The notes beneath the pieces were generated by a model. The model saw only the letters and a list, made by a program, of their open reading frames with translations, did no database searches and was not told the origin of the DNA. The translations under genes and the position numbers were made by a program. This document shows, in pieces, positions 22,911-31,794 of a stretch of 64,000 nucleotides of DNA. Position 1 is the stretch's first letter. Each line of letters begins with the position of its first letter. The DNA comes from Agromyces atrinae (GTDB lineage: Bacteria; Actinomycetota; Actinomycetes; Actinomycetales; Microbacteriaceae), in NCBI RefSeq assembly GCF_013407835.1, contig NZ_JACCBI010000001.1, forward strand, positions 2,666,001 to 2,730,000, read 5' to 3'.

Positions 22911-23504
22911 ATGACGCCCTCACCCGCCGCCCAACTCGGTGCGCGACTCCGCGCCCTGCGACTCAGCCGCGACGTGACGCAGGCGCAGCTCTCGGCCGCG
23001 ATCGGCATCTCCGAGAGCACGCTCTCGCGGCTCGAGTCGGGCGGGCGGAAGGCGACGCTCGACATGCTGCTGGCGCTCGCCGGGTACTACGAAGTGAGCC
23101 TCGACGAGCTCGTGCATGCTCCGGCAACGGCCGATCCGCGCGTCATCCAGCGCCCCTTCACGCAGTCCGGGTCGACGATCGTCCCCCTCGGCAAGCCGCA
23201 CGGCGGTCTGCAGGCGTTCAAGCAGATCATCACGCGGAGCGACGCGTCGACGTGGACCCAGAAGACCCACGAGGGGTTCGACTGGATCTACGTGCTGAGC
23301 GGGCGGCTGCGCCTGCTGCTCGGCGAGCACGACCTCGTGCTCTCACCCGGCGAGGCGGCCGAGTTCGACACGCGTGTTCCCCACGCGTTCGGCAGCGCCG
23401 ACGGCGAACCGGTCGAGGTGCTGAGCCTCTTCGGCACCCACGGCGAACGCATGCACGTGCGCGCGAGCACGACGCCGCCTACGGGAGCGAACGCACCGAG
23501 CTGA
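22911..23504 (+). CDS. XRE-cupin transcriptional regulator
   Basis: A 197-aa protein: a Cro/C1-type HTH (about residues 8-65, LSRDVTQAQLSAAIGISESTLSRLE) joined to a cupin domain (about 85-190, GFDWIYVLSGRLRLLLGEHD, LSPGEAAEFDTRVPHAFG). Such proteins regulate nearby metabolic genes with a small-molecule cupin ligand. The divergent thioredoxin-reductase-like gene is the likely target. The last 26 bases overlap the 3' end of the convergent lipoprotein gene. Confidence 0.88.
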   Translation: MTPSPAAQLGARLRALRLSRDVTQAQLSAAIGISESTLSRLESGGRKATLDMLLALAGYYEVSLDELVHAPATADPRVIQRPFTQSGSTIVPLGKPHGGLQAFKQIITRSDASTWTQKTHEGFDWIYVLSGRLRLLLGEHDLVLSPGEAAEFDTRVPHAFGSADGEPVEVLSLFGTHGERMHVRASTTPPTGANAPS

Positions 23505-24057
23505 AGAACGCCGCGTACGTCGCGAAGTACATCGTGCCGTCGACGTAGGCGATCGAGGGCATGTAGTTCGGGTCGGTGTCGGGCGCCTGCAGCGTTCCCG
23601 GGAACGGGTCGTCGGTCTGCGTGTACCCCTCGGCGAGGAGTGCATCGCGCTCGGTGCCCCAACCGGCGCTATCGAGGTCGAGCTGCCCGTACCAGACCGA
23701 CACGTCGCCGTTCGGACTGTTCCACTGGCAGGCGAAGCCGCCCTCGGTCATGATCCGGTCGAGCGCGGGCCAGTACGACACGACCTCGTCGCCGAGCGTG
23801 ACGCCGTCGGCCGCGAGTGAGGCGTTCGTCTCGTCATCCAGCACGTTCTCGCACGTCGTCGCCTCGGCGGTCGGCACGGGCGTCTCGGTCGGCGTGGGTT
23901 CCGCGGTCTCGGTGGGCGTAGCTGTCGCGGTGGGTGAGGGCGTGCGCGTCGCGGTCGGCGACGGCGCGGGCTCGTCGGCGGGCGTGCACCCCGCGAGGGC
24001 GAGGGCGGCGATGGCGGCCACGGCGGCCGCTCGGGCGAGTCTCGTGGAGGTGCTCAT
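23479..24057 (-). CDS. Putative lipoprotein, unknown function
   Basis: The product is 192 aa. The signal peptide ends in a lipobox LAGC (21-24), so the protein should be lipid-anchored outside the membrane. A Thr/Pro-rich linker (about 26-65) precedes a small domain with CENVLDDETN and GGFACQWNSPNGDVSVWYG; two Cys may form a disulfide. I do not recognise the family. Its 3' end overlaps the convergent XRE gene by 26 bases. Confidence 0.72.
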   Translation of the reverse strand: MSTSTRLARAAAVAAIAALALAGCTPADEPAPSPTATRTPSPTATATPTETAEPTPTETPVPTAEATTCENVLDDETNASLAADGVTLGDEVVSYWPALDRIMTEGGFACQWNSPNGDVSVWYGQLDLDSAGWGTERDALLAEGYTQTDDPFPGTLQAPDTDPNYMPSIAYVDGTMYFATYAAFFSSVRSLP

Positions 24058-24163
24058 GCCTCCACGCTAAGCCCCCGCCCCGCGCTCGAGCGCAACGACA
24101 TCAACGAGTCACGAACCGCTCGGTCTAAGGTGGGAGGGGATTCCGGAGAGAAGGAGGGTCGGC

Positions 24164-24463
24164 GTGTTCGCACCACTTGCGCTCGTCACCGGCCTTCTCG
24201 GCGCCTCGACCGCGGTCGACGGCGCGAGCGGGATCGTGCTCATCGCCGGTGTCGCCCTCCTCGTCGGAGGCGTCGCGCTCGCCGCGGTGCGCACCATCGC
24301 CGTCGCGCAGGCCGCGAACGCCCCGATCTCGGCGCGCGCCGCCGTCGAACGACGCATCGACGCCCCGCCGCGCTCGGTCGTGAGCGACCCCGAAGCGCCC
24401 GGCAAGCCGAGATCTCGCGCGCCCGGTTCGGCCCTCGTGGCCACCGTGCGCACCCTCGCCTAG
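24164..24463 (+). CDS. DUF6412-like small membrane protein upstream of yidC
   Basis: A 99-aa product with two hydrophobic helices (about residues 2-20 and 22-45) and a Pro/Arg-rich tail. The GTG at 24164 follows a GAAGGAGG ribosome site. Small proteins of this type, labelled DUF6412, precede the second YidC gene in actinobacteria, and that arrangement is seen here. The function is unknown. Confidence 0.68.
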   Translation: MFAPLALVTGLLGASTAVDGASGIVLIAGVALLVGGVALAAVRTIAVAQAANAPISARAAVERRIDAPPRSVVSDPEAPGKPRSRAPGSALVATVRTLA

Positions 24464-24538
24464 GCGACCTCCTCGTCGCGTGCGCGACGTGTGGCCAGAA
24501 GAGAACCCTTCCTCCTCTGACCCACAAGGACGTCTTTC

Positions 24539-25321
24539 GTGAACCCCTATGAATTCGGGCCCATCGCGGCCCTGCTGGACGGCGCGTACTCGCTCGTCAT
24601 GGCACTGACCGATCTCATCGAGCCCGTCGCCGGCGGTGCCGCGGCGGCGCTCGCCGTCATCCTTCTCACCCTCGGAGTGCGCGTGCTGCTCGTGCCCGTC
24701 GGCATCTCGCAGGCGAAGGCGCAACGCATGCGCAAGCGTCTCGCCCCGAAGCTCGCCGAGTTGCGCCGCCGGTACGAGAAGAAGCCCGAGGTGCTGCAGC
24801 GGAAGACGATGGAGCTCTATTCGGAAGAGGGTGCGAATCCCCTCGCGGGCTGCCTGCCGCTTCTCCTCCAGGCACCCGTCATCTCGCTCGTGTACGGCAT
24901 CTTCCTCCTGCCGACGATCAACGGCCACGCGAACGCGCTGCTCGACTTCAGCCTCGCCGGAGTGCCGCTCGGGTCGTCGTTCGCGCACGGTCTCGTCACG
25001 GCGTCGGTGAGCGGGGCGTCGCTCCTCGTCTTCGGGCTCATCATCGTGGGCATCGGCATCATCGCGTGGTTCTCGCGCATGCTCCAGCTCAAGCTGATGG
25101 GCGACCCGGCGGTGGCTGCGGCCGACGCGCCGCCCGCCCTCCAACGGATGACGGGGGTGCTGTCATTCGCCCCGTTCATCACCGCGGTCATCGCGGCGTT
25201 CGTGCCGCTCGCGGCATCGCTGTACCTCCTGACGACCGTGACGTGGACGCTCGGCGAGCGATGGATCCTCTCTCGCGTCATCCGCGACGAGCCGGTTCGG
25301 GCGGTCGAAACTGAGAGTTGA
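24539..25321 (+). CDS. yidC: YidC/Oxa1 family membrane protein insertase
   Basis: A 260-aa Oxa1-type insertase. Conserved features are the first helix with the Arg in LGVRVLLVPVG, the coiled cytoplasmic loop (AQRMRKRLAPKLAELRRRYEKKP), NPLAGCLPLLLQAPVI, and the later helices. It inserts proteins into the cytoplasmic membrane. The GTG at 24539 is the start. Because it is not next to rpmH-rnpA, it is probably a second YidC paralogue. The first HAIR-like site of the dnaK operon overlaps its last codons. Confidence 0.88.
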   Translation: MNPYEFGPIAALLDGAYSLVMALTDLIEPVAGGAAAALAVILLTLGVRVLLVPVGISQAKAQRMRKRLAPKLAELRRRYEKKPEVLQRKTMELYSEEGANPLAGCLPLLLQAPVISLVYGIFLLPTINGHANALLDFSLAGVPLGSSFAHGLVTASVSGASLLVFGLIIVGIGIIAWFSRMLQLKLMGDPAVAAADAPPALQRMTGVLSFAPFITAVIAAFVPLAASLYLLTTVTWTLGERWILSRVIRDEPVRAVETES

Positions 25322-25337
25322 GTGGATGACGCTCAAC
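25317..25337. promoter_or_regulatory. HAIR-like element 1 upstream of dnaK
   Basis: gttgagt (25317-25323), seven bases, then gctcaac (25331-25337). This matches the HspR-associated inverted repeat CTTGAGT-N7-ACTCAAG with mismatches only at the edges. It overlaps the 3' end of yidC and lies about 140 bases before dnaK. Confidence 0.7.
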
Positions 25338-25352
25338 TTTGGTGATCTGAAC

Positions 25353-25408
25353 TTGACACCATTCCGTCGGCGCGGGAAACTTGATTCGTCAGGACTCAAG
25401 TCTTGACA
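25353..25408 (+). promoter_or_regulatory. dnaK: dnaK promoter region with HAIR element 2
   Basis: TTGACA occurs at 25353-25358 and again at 25403-25408. Between them cttgatt (25380-25386), seven bases and actcaag (25394-25400) form a HAIR site with one mismatch to consensus. HspR bound here would cover the promoter. The -10 elements are weak and not assigned with certainty. Confidence 0.75.
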
Positions 25409-25475
25409 TAACGACTTCAGCCGGCACCGATCGGCTGCACCATCGTCAGCCACACCATCAAGGAGAGAACAAGAT

Positions 25476-27335
25476 ATGTCCCGTGCAGTAGGAATCGACC
25501 TCGGAACCACCAACTCGGTGGTCAGCGTTCTCGAGGGTGGCGAGCCCACCGTCATCGCGAACGCCGAAGGCTTCCGCACGACCCCGTCGGTCGTCGCCTT
25601 CACCAAGGACGGCGAGGTGCTCGTCGGCGAGACCGCCAAGCGCCAGGCCGTGACCAACGTCGACCGCACGATCTCGAGCGTCAAGCGCCACATCGGCACC
25701 GACTGGACGCAGGAGATCGACGGCAAGAAGTACACGCCGCAGGAGATCTCGGCACGCATCCTCGGCAAGCTCAAGCGCGACGCCGAGCAGTACCTCGGCG
25801 ACACCGTCACCGACGCCGTCATCACCGTTCCCGCGTACTTCAACGACGCCGAGCGCCAGGCCACGAAGGAAGCCGGCGAGATCGCGGGCCTCAACGTGCT
25901 GCGCATCATCAACGAGCCGACTGCCGCCGCTCTCGCGTACGGCCTCGACAAGGGCAAGGAAGACGAGCTCATCCTCGTCTTCGACCTCGGTGGTGGAACG
26001 TTCGACGTCTCGCTCCTCGAAGTGGGCAAGGACGACGACTTCTCGACCATCCAGGTGCGCGCCACCTCGGGTGACAACCGCCTCGGTGGTGACGACTGGG
26101 ACGCCCGTGTCGTCGAGTGGCTCACCAAGCGCTTCAAGGAGTCGACGGGTGTCGACGTCTCGAAGGACAAGATCGCTCAGCAGCGCCTCAAGGAGGCCGC
26201 GGAGCAGGCGAAGAAGGAGCTCTCGAGCTCGACCTCGACGTCGATCCAGCTGCCCTACCTCTCGCTCACCGAGAACGGCCCCGCCAACCTCGACGAGACG
26301 CTCACGCGCGCCCAGTTCGAGAACATGACGAGCGACCTGCTCGACCGCACGAAGAAGCCCTTCGACGACGTCATGCGTGAGGCCGGCGTGAAGATCGCCG
26401 ATGTCGCACACGTCGTGCTCGTCGGTGGATCGACCCGTATGCCCGCCGTGGGCGAGCTCATCAAGCGCGAGACCGGTCAGGAGCCGAACAAGGGCGTCAA
26501 CCCCGATGAGGTCGTCGCCGTCGGCGCCGCACTCCAGGCCGGCGTGCTGCGCGGCGAGCGCAAGGACGTCCTCCTCATCGACGTCACCCCGCTGTCGCTC
26601 GGTATCGAGACCAAGGGCGGCATCATGACGAAGCTCATCGAGCGCAACACCGCCATCCCCACGAAGCGCAGCGAGACCTTCACGACCGCCGACGACAACC
26701 AGCCGTCGGTCGCCATCCAGGTCTTCCAGGGCGAGCGCGAGTTCACCCGCGACAACAAGCCGCTCGGCACCTTCGAGCTCACCGGAATCGCCCCGGCCCC
26801 TCGTGGCATCCCGCAGGTCGAGGTGACCTTCGACATCGACGCCAACGGCATCGTGCACGTGTCCGCGAAGGACAAGGGCACCGGCAAGGAGCAGTCGATG
26901 ACGATCACCGGCGGCTCGTCGCTTCCGAAGGAAGACATCGAGCGCATGGTGCGCGAGGCCGAGGAGAACGCCGCCGAAGACAAGAAGCGTCGCGAGTCGG
27001 CCGAGGTGCGCAACTCCGCCGAGCAGCTCGTCTACTCGATCGAGAAGCTCATCAAGGACAACGACGAGAAGCTCCCCGCTGACGTCAAGTCCGAGGTTCA
27101 GGGCGACGTCGACGCGCTCAAGTCGGCCCTCGCGGGTGACGACGACGAGGCCGTGAAGACCGCGTTCGAGAAGCTCTCGCAGTCGCAGGGCAAGCTCGGC
27201 GAGGCCATCTACGCCCAGGGCCAGGCGGCCGACGCCGCGGCCGGTGAAGACCAGGCGCCCACGGGCGAGCAGGCCTCCACCGACGAGGACGTCGTCGACG
27301 CCGAGGTCATCGACGAGGACGACGAGAAGAAGTAG
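25476..27335 (+). CDS. dnaK: Chaperone DnaK (Hsp70)
   Basis: A 619-aa Hsp70. The start [17 protein letters not shown] is the ATPase signature; [17 protein letters not shown] and [12 protein letters not shown] are the other two Hsp70 signatures. The substrate domain begins near [13 protein letters not shown] and the acidic tail ends DEDDEKK. The ATG at 25476 has AAGGAGAG upstream. It is the first gene of the dnaK-grpE-dnaJ-hspR operon. Two HAIR-like sites upstream indicate HspR repression, released on heat stress when DnaK is occupied. Confidence 0.98.
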   Translation: MSRAVGIDLGTTNSVVSVLEGGEPTVIANAEGFRTTPSVVAFTKDGEVLVGETAKRQAVTNVDRTISSVKRHIGTDWTQEIDGKKYTPQEISARILGKLKRDAEQYLGDTVTDAVITVPAYFNDAERQATKEAGEIAGLNVLRIINEPTAAALAYGLDKGKEDELILVFDLGGGTFDVSLLEVGKDDDFSTIQVRATSGDNRLGGDDWDARVVEWLTKRFKESTGVDVSKDKIAQQRLKEAAEQAKKELSSSTSTSIQLPYLSLTENGPANLDETLTRAQFENMTSDLLDRTKKPFDDVMREAGVKIADVAHVVLVGGSTRMPAVGELIKRETGQEPNKGVNPDEVVAVGAALQAGVLRGERKDVLLIDVTPLSLGIETKGGIMTKLIERNTAIPTKRSETFTTADDNQPSVAIQVFQGEREFTRDNKPLGTFELTGIAPAPRGIPQVEVTFDIDANGIVHVSAKDKGTGKEQSMTITGGSSLPKEDIERMVREAEENAAEDKKRRESAEVRNSAEQLVYSIEKLIKDNDEKLPADVKSEVQGDVDALKSALAGDDDEAVKTAFEKLSQSQGKLGEAIYAQGQAADAAAGEDQAPTGEQASTDEDVVDAEVIDEDDEKK

Positions 27336-27337
27336 TC

Positions 27338-27928
27338 ATGACTGACGAGAACCAGAAGCCGGATGACGCCGACGAGGTGACGCCCGAGGCCGAGTCGACC
27401 GACTCGCCCCAGGCCGATGCCCCCGAGGAGGCCATCGACGCCGAGGTCATCGATGTCGACGACGAACTCACGGTCGACGACATCCTGAACGCGGCGAACG
27501 CCGAGATCGACGATCCGTCGAGCGAGCACCTCGCCGACCTCAAGCGGGTGACCGCCGAGTACGCGAACTACCGCAAGCGCACCGAGGCCAACCGCGAGGT
27601 CGAGCGCGAGCGCGCGATCGGCTCAGCCGTCGCCGTGCTCCTGCCGGTGCTCGACGACCTCGACCGTGCTGAGAAGCACGGCGACCTCGTCGCCGAGACG
27701 CCCTTCGCGGCCATCGCGGCCAAGCTCCGCGGCTCGATCGCGAAGCTCGGCCTCGAGCCGTTCGGTGCCGTGGGCGAAGCCTTCGATCCGCAGCGACACG
27801 AGGCGATCTTCCAGCAGCCCTCGCCCGACGTCGAGGTCGACACCGTCGCTGACGTCGTCGAGACGGGGTACACGCTCGGATCGACCCAGCTGCGCGCGGC
27901 GAAGGTCGTCGTCCAGACACCCGCGTAA
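27338..27928 (+). CDS. grpE: Nucleotide exchange factor GrpE
   Basis: A 196-aa protein. An acidic N-terminal segment (1-60) and coiled-coil helix (RVTAEYANYRKRTEANREVE) precede the GrpE beta domain with LEPFGAVGEAFDPQRHEAIF and ETGYTLGSTQLRAAKVVV. It releases ADP from DnaK. It starts 2 bases after the dnaK stop. Confidence 0.97.
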   Translation: MTDENQKPDDADEVTPEAESTDSPQADAPEEAIDAEVIDVDDELTVDDILNAANAEIDDPSSEHLADLKRVTAEYANYRKRTEANREVERERAIGSAVAVLLPVLDDLDRAEKHGDLVAETPFAAIAAKLRGSIAKLGLEPFGAVGEAFDPQRHEAIFQQPSPDVEVDTVADVVETGYTLGSTQLRAAKVVVQTPA

Positions 27929-27938
27929 CGCGCACGAT

Positions 27939-27968
27939 GCGGGCCGGATCCTCGAGGGTCCGGCCCGC
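27939..27968 (+). terminator. Hairpin between grpE and dnaJ
   Basis: gcgggccgga (27939-27948) pairs with tccggcccgc (27959-27968), and the loop contains the palindrome cctcgagg. No T-tract follows, so it may act as a partial terminator or RNA stabiliser that sets dnaJ and hspR expression below dnaK. Confidence 0.55.
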
Positions 27969-28013
27969 GTCATCCCCATTCACTTTTCGATGCACCACAG
28001 GAGGGAGGCGTCC

Positions 28014-29006
28014 ATGGCCAGCCAGGATTGGTTCGACAAGGACTTCTACAAGGTCCTCGGCGTCTCCAAGGACGTCTCCGAGGCCGAGCTCAAGAAGACG
28101 TACCGCAAGCTCGCCCGTAAGTACCACCCCGACTCGAACCCCGGCGATGCGGCGTCCGAGGCGAAGTTCAAGGAGATCAGCGAGGCCCACTCGGTGCTCT
28201 CCGACCCCGAGCAGCGCAAGGAGTACGACCAGATCCGCGCGATGGGTTCGGGCGCTCGCTTCACCGCCCCCGGCGGCGGGCAGGGCACCGGCGGCTTCGA
28301 GGACGTCTTCGGCGGCATGTTCGGTGGCGGCGGTGCCGGCCAGCGCACGAGCTACCAGCAGGGCGGCGCCGACTACGACGACCTGCTCGGCGGGCTCTTC
28401 GGCGGCGGGCGCTTCGGTCAGACGACCGGCGGCTTCCGCGGCTACGGCGGGCCGACCCGCGGCCGCGACGTGACCGCCTCGACGACCCTCGACTTCATCA
28501 CGGCGACGCAGGGCGACCAGATCACCCTGCAGACCTCCGAGGGCAAGCCGATCACGGTGCGCATCCCCGCGGGCGTCTCCGACGGGCAGAAGATCAAGTT
28601 GCGCGGCAAGGGCCAGCCTTCGCCCGACGGCGGCGAGCCCGGCGACATCGTGCTCACTGTCTCGGTGCGGAAGCACCCCGTCTTCGAGCGCGATGGCCTG
28701 AACCTGCGCGTCACCGTTCCCGTGACCTTCGCCGAAGCCGCGCTCGGCGCCACGATCGAGGTTCCGACCCTCGGCGGCGCACCGGTCAAACTCCGTGTCG
28801 CCCCCGGCACACCGAGCGGCCGCGTGCTGCGCGTCAAGGGTCGCGGCGTCACGACGTCGAAGGGCACGGGCGACCTCCTCGCCGTCGTGCAGATCGCCGT
28901 TCCCGCCCACCTCTCGAAGGATGCCCAGGAAGCGCTGGAGGCATTCGCCGCGAAGCTGCCCGACGAGAACCCGCGCAGTGAGCTGCTGCGCGCCGCACGC
29001 GACTGA
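28014..29006 (+). CDS. dnaJ: DnaJ co-chaperone, zinc-finger-less type
   Basis: A 330-aa J-protein. The J domain (1-75) has HPD in ARKYHPDSN. A Gly/Phe-rich segment (about 85-145) follows, then the C-terminal substrate domains (ITVRIPAGVSDGQKIKLRGKG, VFERDGLNLRVTVPVTFAEAALG). There are no CxxCxGxG repeats, so it is the CbpA-like class, common in the actinobacterial hspR operon. The ATG at 28014 follows GGAGGGAGG. It stimulates the DnaK ATPase and delivers substrates. Confidence 0.95.
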   Translation: MASQDWFDKDFYKVLGVSKDVSEAELKKTYRKLARKYHPDSNPGDAASEAKFKEISEAHSVLSDPEQRKEYDQIRAMGSGARFTAPGGGQGTGGFEDVFGGMFGGGGAGQRTSYQQGGADYDDLLGGLFGGGRFGQTTGGFRGYGGPTRGRDVTASTTLDFITATQGDQITLQTSEGKPITVRIPAGVSDGQKIKLRGKGQPSPDGGEPGDIVLTVSVRKHPVFERDGLNLRVTVPVTFAEAALGATIEVPTLGGAPVKLRVAPGTPSGRVLRVKGRGVTTSKGTGDLLAVVQIAVPAHLSKDAQEALEAFAAKLPDENPRSELLRAARD

Positions 29007-29014
29007 GGCGACCC

Positions 29015-29431
29015 ATGGACGAGAAGAGCCCGATCTTCGTGATCTCCGTCGCCGCCGAGCTCGCGGGCATGCACCCGCAGACCCTGCGGCAGTACGACCG
29101 CCTCGGCCTCGTCTCGCCCGACCGCACGGCGGGCAAGTCGCGCCGCTATTCGATGCGCGACGTCGTGCAGCTGCGCGAGATCGCCGTGCTGTCGGCCGAG
29201 GGCGTGAGCCTCGAGGGCATCCGCCGCGTACTGCAGCTCGAGAACCGCGTGACGACGCTCGAAGCGCGCGTGCGCGAACTCGAGGGCGCGCTCGCCGACG
29301 AGATGCTCAACCGCCCGGGCCGCCGCGTCTTCGCCGCGGGCTCCGAGGGCGAGGTCATCTCGCTCCGCTCGGGCACGCGCGTGCGCCGCGAGACGGCCGT
29401 CGTCGTCTGGCGTCCCCTCGACAGCGAGTGA
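29015..29431 (+). CDS. hspR: Heat-shock repressor HspR
   Basis: A 138-aa MerR-family regulator. The HTH reads AELAGMHPQTLRQYDRLGLVSP, followed by RRYSMRDVVQLREI and a coiled coil (RVTTLEARVRELEGALADEM). HspR binds HAIR sites and represses dnaK, clpB and its own operon, with DnaK as co-repressor in Streptomyces. HAIR sites are visible at dnaK and clpB in this window. It starts 8 bases after dnaJ. Confidence 0.96.
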   Translation: MDEKSPIFVISVAAELAGMHPQTLRQYDRLGLVSPDRTAGKSRRYSMRDVVQLREIAVLSAEGVSLEGIRRVLQLENRVTTLEARVRELEGALADEMLNRPGRRVFAAGSEGEVISLRSGTRVRRETAVVVWRPLDSE

Positions 29432-29470
29432 CTACTCCGCCCCACCTACCTGAGTGATGCGTGCCGACAC

Positions 29471-29559
29471 TGTTCGCAATTCAGGTTGCGGTGCGGCGTG
29501 TCGGGTTCTTGAGTGGCGAGAGAAGGGTGCGACGCGCGCGCCAGCCTGAATTACGAACA
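29471..29559. repeat. 89-base imperfect palindrome between convergent genes
   Basis: tgttcgcaattcagg (29471-29485) pairs with cctgaattacgaaca (29545-29559) at 14 of 15 positions. The interior is GC-rich and can fold further through G-U pairs. It separates the stops of hspR and the convergent 29561 gene. It may be a terminator or a small remnant repeat. Confidence 0.6.
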
Positions 29560-29560
29560 A

Positions 29561-30214
29561 TCACCAGGAGTCGGCCGGCGCCTCGATGACGGGCACGGGC
29601 GACGTGCTCCAGTGCGTGCCGTTGCCGTAGTGGCTCGACGCCCACGGCGAGGCCCAGATCGCTCGCGCCGTGGCATCCGCCGACGTGCCCGCCTCGAGAC
29701 CGGCGACGATGTCGGTGTAGAACGAGCGGGCCTTCAGGTTGTCGGCCGCGTACTTCGCCGCCGTGACGAGGCTGTCGTAGCTGCCGAGACCGCTGCCGCC
29801 GCCCGATCCGTAGCCGTTGTTGAGCGGGTTGTTGCGGTTCCACCAGTTGTCGGGGCCGTTCTCCTGCCGCATCCAGCGCAGCACGACGTTGACGTTCTCG
29901 TCGGTCGTCGGCCAGTCGCCGAAGAACAGCACGAGCCGAGCCCAGTCGTGGTTCGTGCCGCCCGCGATGAGCGTCTCGGGCCCGGTCGACGCCGCGTAGC
30001 TGTCGCGCGAGACCGTCGGATCGGTCAGCTCCGACGACACCGAGATCGACTGCAGATCGGTCGTGGGCGCCTCAGCGACCTCGCCGTTCGCGTACGTCGA
30101 CAGGGGCGGAAGCACGGGCGCGACCGTGAGGCTGCCGACGAGGGCAGCCACGGCGAGGGCGACGAGGGCGCGAGCCGGTCGTCGCCGCGGTGTGGTGGAG
30201 GGTGCGTTCCGCAT
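29561..30214 (-). CDS. Secreted protein, possible cell-wall hydrolase
   Basis: A 217-aa product with an N-terminal Arg-rich signal peptide and a hydrophobic core (about residues 16-40). The mature part includes VNVVLRWMRQENGPDNWWNRNNPLNNGYG, then SYDSLVTAAKYAADNLKARSFYTDIVAGLEAG. A Glu followed by NNPLN resembles lysozyme-like or transglycosylase-like endolysin domains, but I cannot confirm the active site. It faces hspR and follows the two-component operon on the same strand. Confidence 0.55.
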   Translation of the reverse strand: MRNAPSTTPRRRPARALVALAVAALVGSLTVAPVLPPLSTYANGEVAEAPTTDLQSISVSSELTDPTVSRDSYAASTGPETLIAGGTNHDWARLVLFFGDWPTTDENVNVVLRWMRQENGPDNWWNRNNPLNNGYGSGGGSGLGSYDSLVTAAKYAADNLKARSFYTDIVAGLEAGTSADATARAIWASPWASSHYGNGTHWSTSPVPVIEAPADSW

Positions 30215-30249
30215 GCGGCAGAGAGGCTAACACCGCTGCCTGGGTTCCG

Positions 30250-31794
30250 TCAGTGCGTCTTCTGCGACGACTGCACGGGAGGCACGGGTGCGCCGCGCGG
30301 CTCGGCGACGGATGACGGTGCGGCGAGTTCGTTCGGCAGCTCGATGCGGAACACCGTGCGACCCGGCCGCGAGTCGACCGAGATCCGGCCCTCGTGGGCT
30401 TCGACGATCGAGGCGGCGATCGCGAGGCCGAGGCCCGTGCTGCCCGAGTGGCGTGAGCGCGAGGCATCCCCCCGCGCGAAGCGCTCGAAGAGTTCGGGCA
30501 CGAGTTCGGGGTCGATCCCGGGCCCGTCGTCGATGACCTCGAGCACCGTCGTGCCGCGGCCCGGCGTGAGCCGGGCGGTCACCGACGAGCCGCTCGGGGT
30601 GTGCACGCGCGCGTTCGCGAGCAGGTTCGCGACGAGCTGGTGCAGTCGCTCGCGGTCGCCGACGATCGGGCGGCAGTCGTCGGGCACGTCGGCGAGCCAC
30701 GTGTGGGTGCCGTCGGCGGCTCGCGCATCGCTCACGGCGTTGATGACGAGTTCGCACAGGTCGACGTCGTCGATGTGCAGGTCCTGGCCCTCGTCGAGGC
30801 GCGCGAGCAGCAGCAGGTCGTCGACGAGCGAGCTCATGCGGCGCGCCTCCGACTCGATGCGCGCGAGCGAGTGCTCGGTCATGTCGGGCAGCTGCGCGGC
30901 CTCCTGCCGCGTCAGCTCGGCGTACCCCTGGATCGAGGCGAGGGGCGTGCGCAGCTCGTGGCTCGCATCGGTGACGAAGCGGCGCATGCGCTTGTCGCTC
31001 GCGGCGCGCACGGCGAGCGCGCGGTCGACGTGGTGCAGCAGGTGGTTGAGCGCTTCGCCCACCTGGCCGACCTCGGTGCGCGGGTCGGTGTCGGCGGGGT
31101 CGACGCGGTCGGTGATGACGACCTCGCCGCGCTCGAGCGGCAGCTTCGCGACGTCGGCGGCGACGACGGCGACGCGCGAGAGCGGGCGCAGGGCGAGCCG
31201 GACGACGAGGATGACTCCCGCGACGGTGATCGCGAGGGCGAGCACCGAGAGGATCGAGATGAGCACGGTCTCGTCGAAGACGGCCTGACGCACGGTCGCG
31301 AGCGAGACACCGGCGATGAGCACCTGCCCCGACTCGTTGATCGTCGTCTGCACCCGGTACGGGCCGAGGTCGGGCAGTTCGACGGTGGTGCGGCCGGAGA
31401 TCGCAGGCCCCGAGTCGAGCACGGTGGTCTCGAGCTGGGTGACGACCTCGCCGCGGAGCGGTGAGGCGCCGCCATCGGTGAAGCGCGCGGAGTCGACGAT
31501 CTCGCAATCCTGCATGAGCGCGATGATCGTGTTCGGGGCGTGCCCGATGAAGTCGGCGAGCTCCTTCTTCGGGTACTTCGCGTTCGGGTCGGGAACGATG
31601 GGCATGTACTTCTCGACCGAGTAGTCGAGTGCGTTCATCGAGCCCGTCAGTTGCGTGTCGACGACCTTCGTCAGGCTCGCGCCGAGGGTGACGACCGAGA
31701 TGGCGCCGACGGCGACGAGCACCGCGGCGACGAGAGTCGTCGTGCCGACGACGATGCGACGGCGCAGCGTCCAGGGAGCGCGCGTGCCCGTCAT
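30250..31794 (-). CDS. Sensor histidine kinase
   Basis: A 514-aa kinase. Two transmembrane helices (about residues 14-38 and 177-200) enclose an extracytoplasmic sensor domain of ~130 residues. HAMP (201-262) and the HisKA domain follow with SHELRTPLASIQGYAEL (His279), then the HATPase domain (NLLANARVHTPSGS, DDGPGIDPELV, STGLGLAIAASIV). The ATG at 31794 overlaps the response regulator stop by ATGA, so the pair is co-translated. The signal is unknown. Confidence 0.93.
   Translation of the reverse strand: MTGTRAPWTLRRRIVVGTTTLVAAVLVAVGAISVVTLGASLTKVVDTQLTGSMNALDYSVEKYMPIVPDPNAKYPKKELADFIGHAPNTIIALMQDCEIVDSARFTDGGASPLRGEVVTQLETTVLDSGPAISGRTTVELPDLGPYRVQTTINESGQVLIAGVSLATVRQAVFDETVLISILSVLALAITVAGVILVVRLALRPLSRVAVVAADVAKLPLERGEVVITDRVDPADTDPRTEVGQVGEALNHLLHHVDRALAVRAASDKRMRRFVTDASHELRTPLASIQGYAELTRQEAAQLPDMTEHSLARIESEARRMSSLVDDLLLLARLDEGQDLHIDDVDLCELVINAVSDARAADGTHTWLADVPDDCRPIVGDRERLHQLVANLLANARVHTPSGSSVTARLTPGRGTTVLEVIDDGPGIDPELVPELFERFARGDASRSRHSGSTGLGLAIAASIVEAHEGRISVDSRPGRTVFRIELPNELAAPSSVAEPRGAPVPPVQSSQKTH

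Noticed and set aside
20586..23504. Very long plus-strand open frame antisense to the UMF1 and reductase genes
   Set aside because: The product is Arg/Glu/Asp-rich low complexity typical of antisense frames in GC-rich DNA; only its last part, from 22911, is real.
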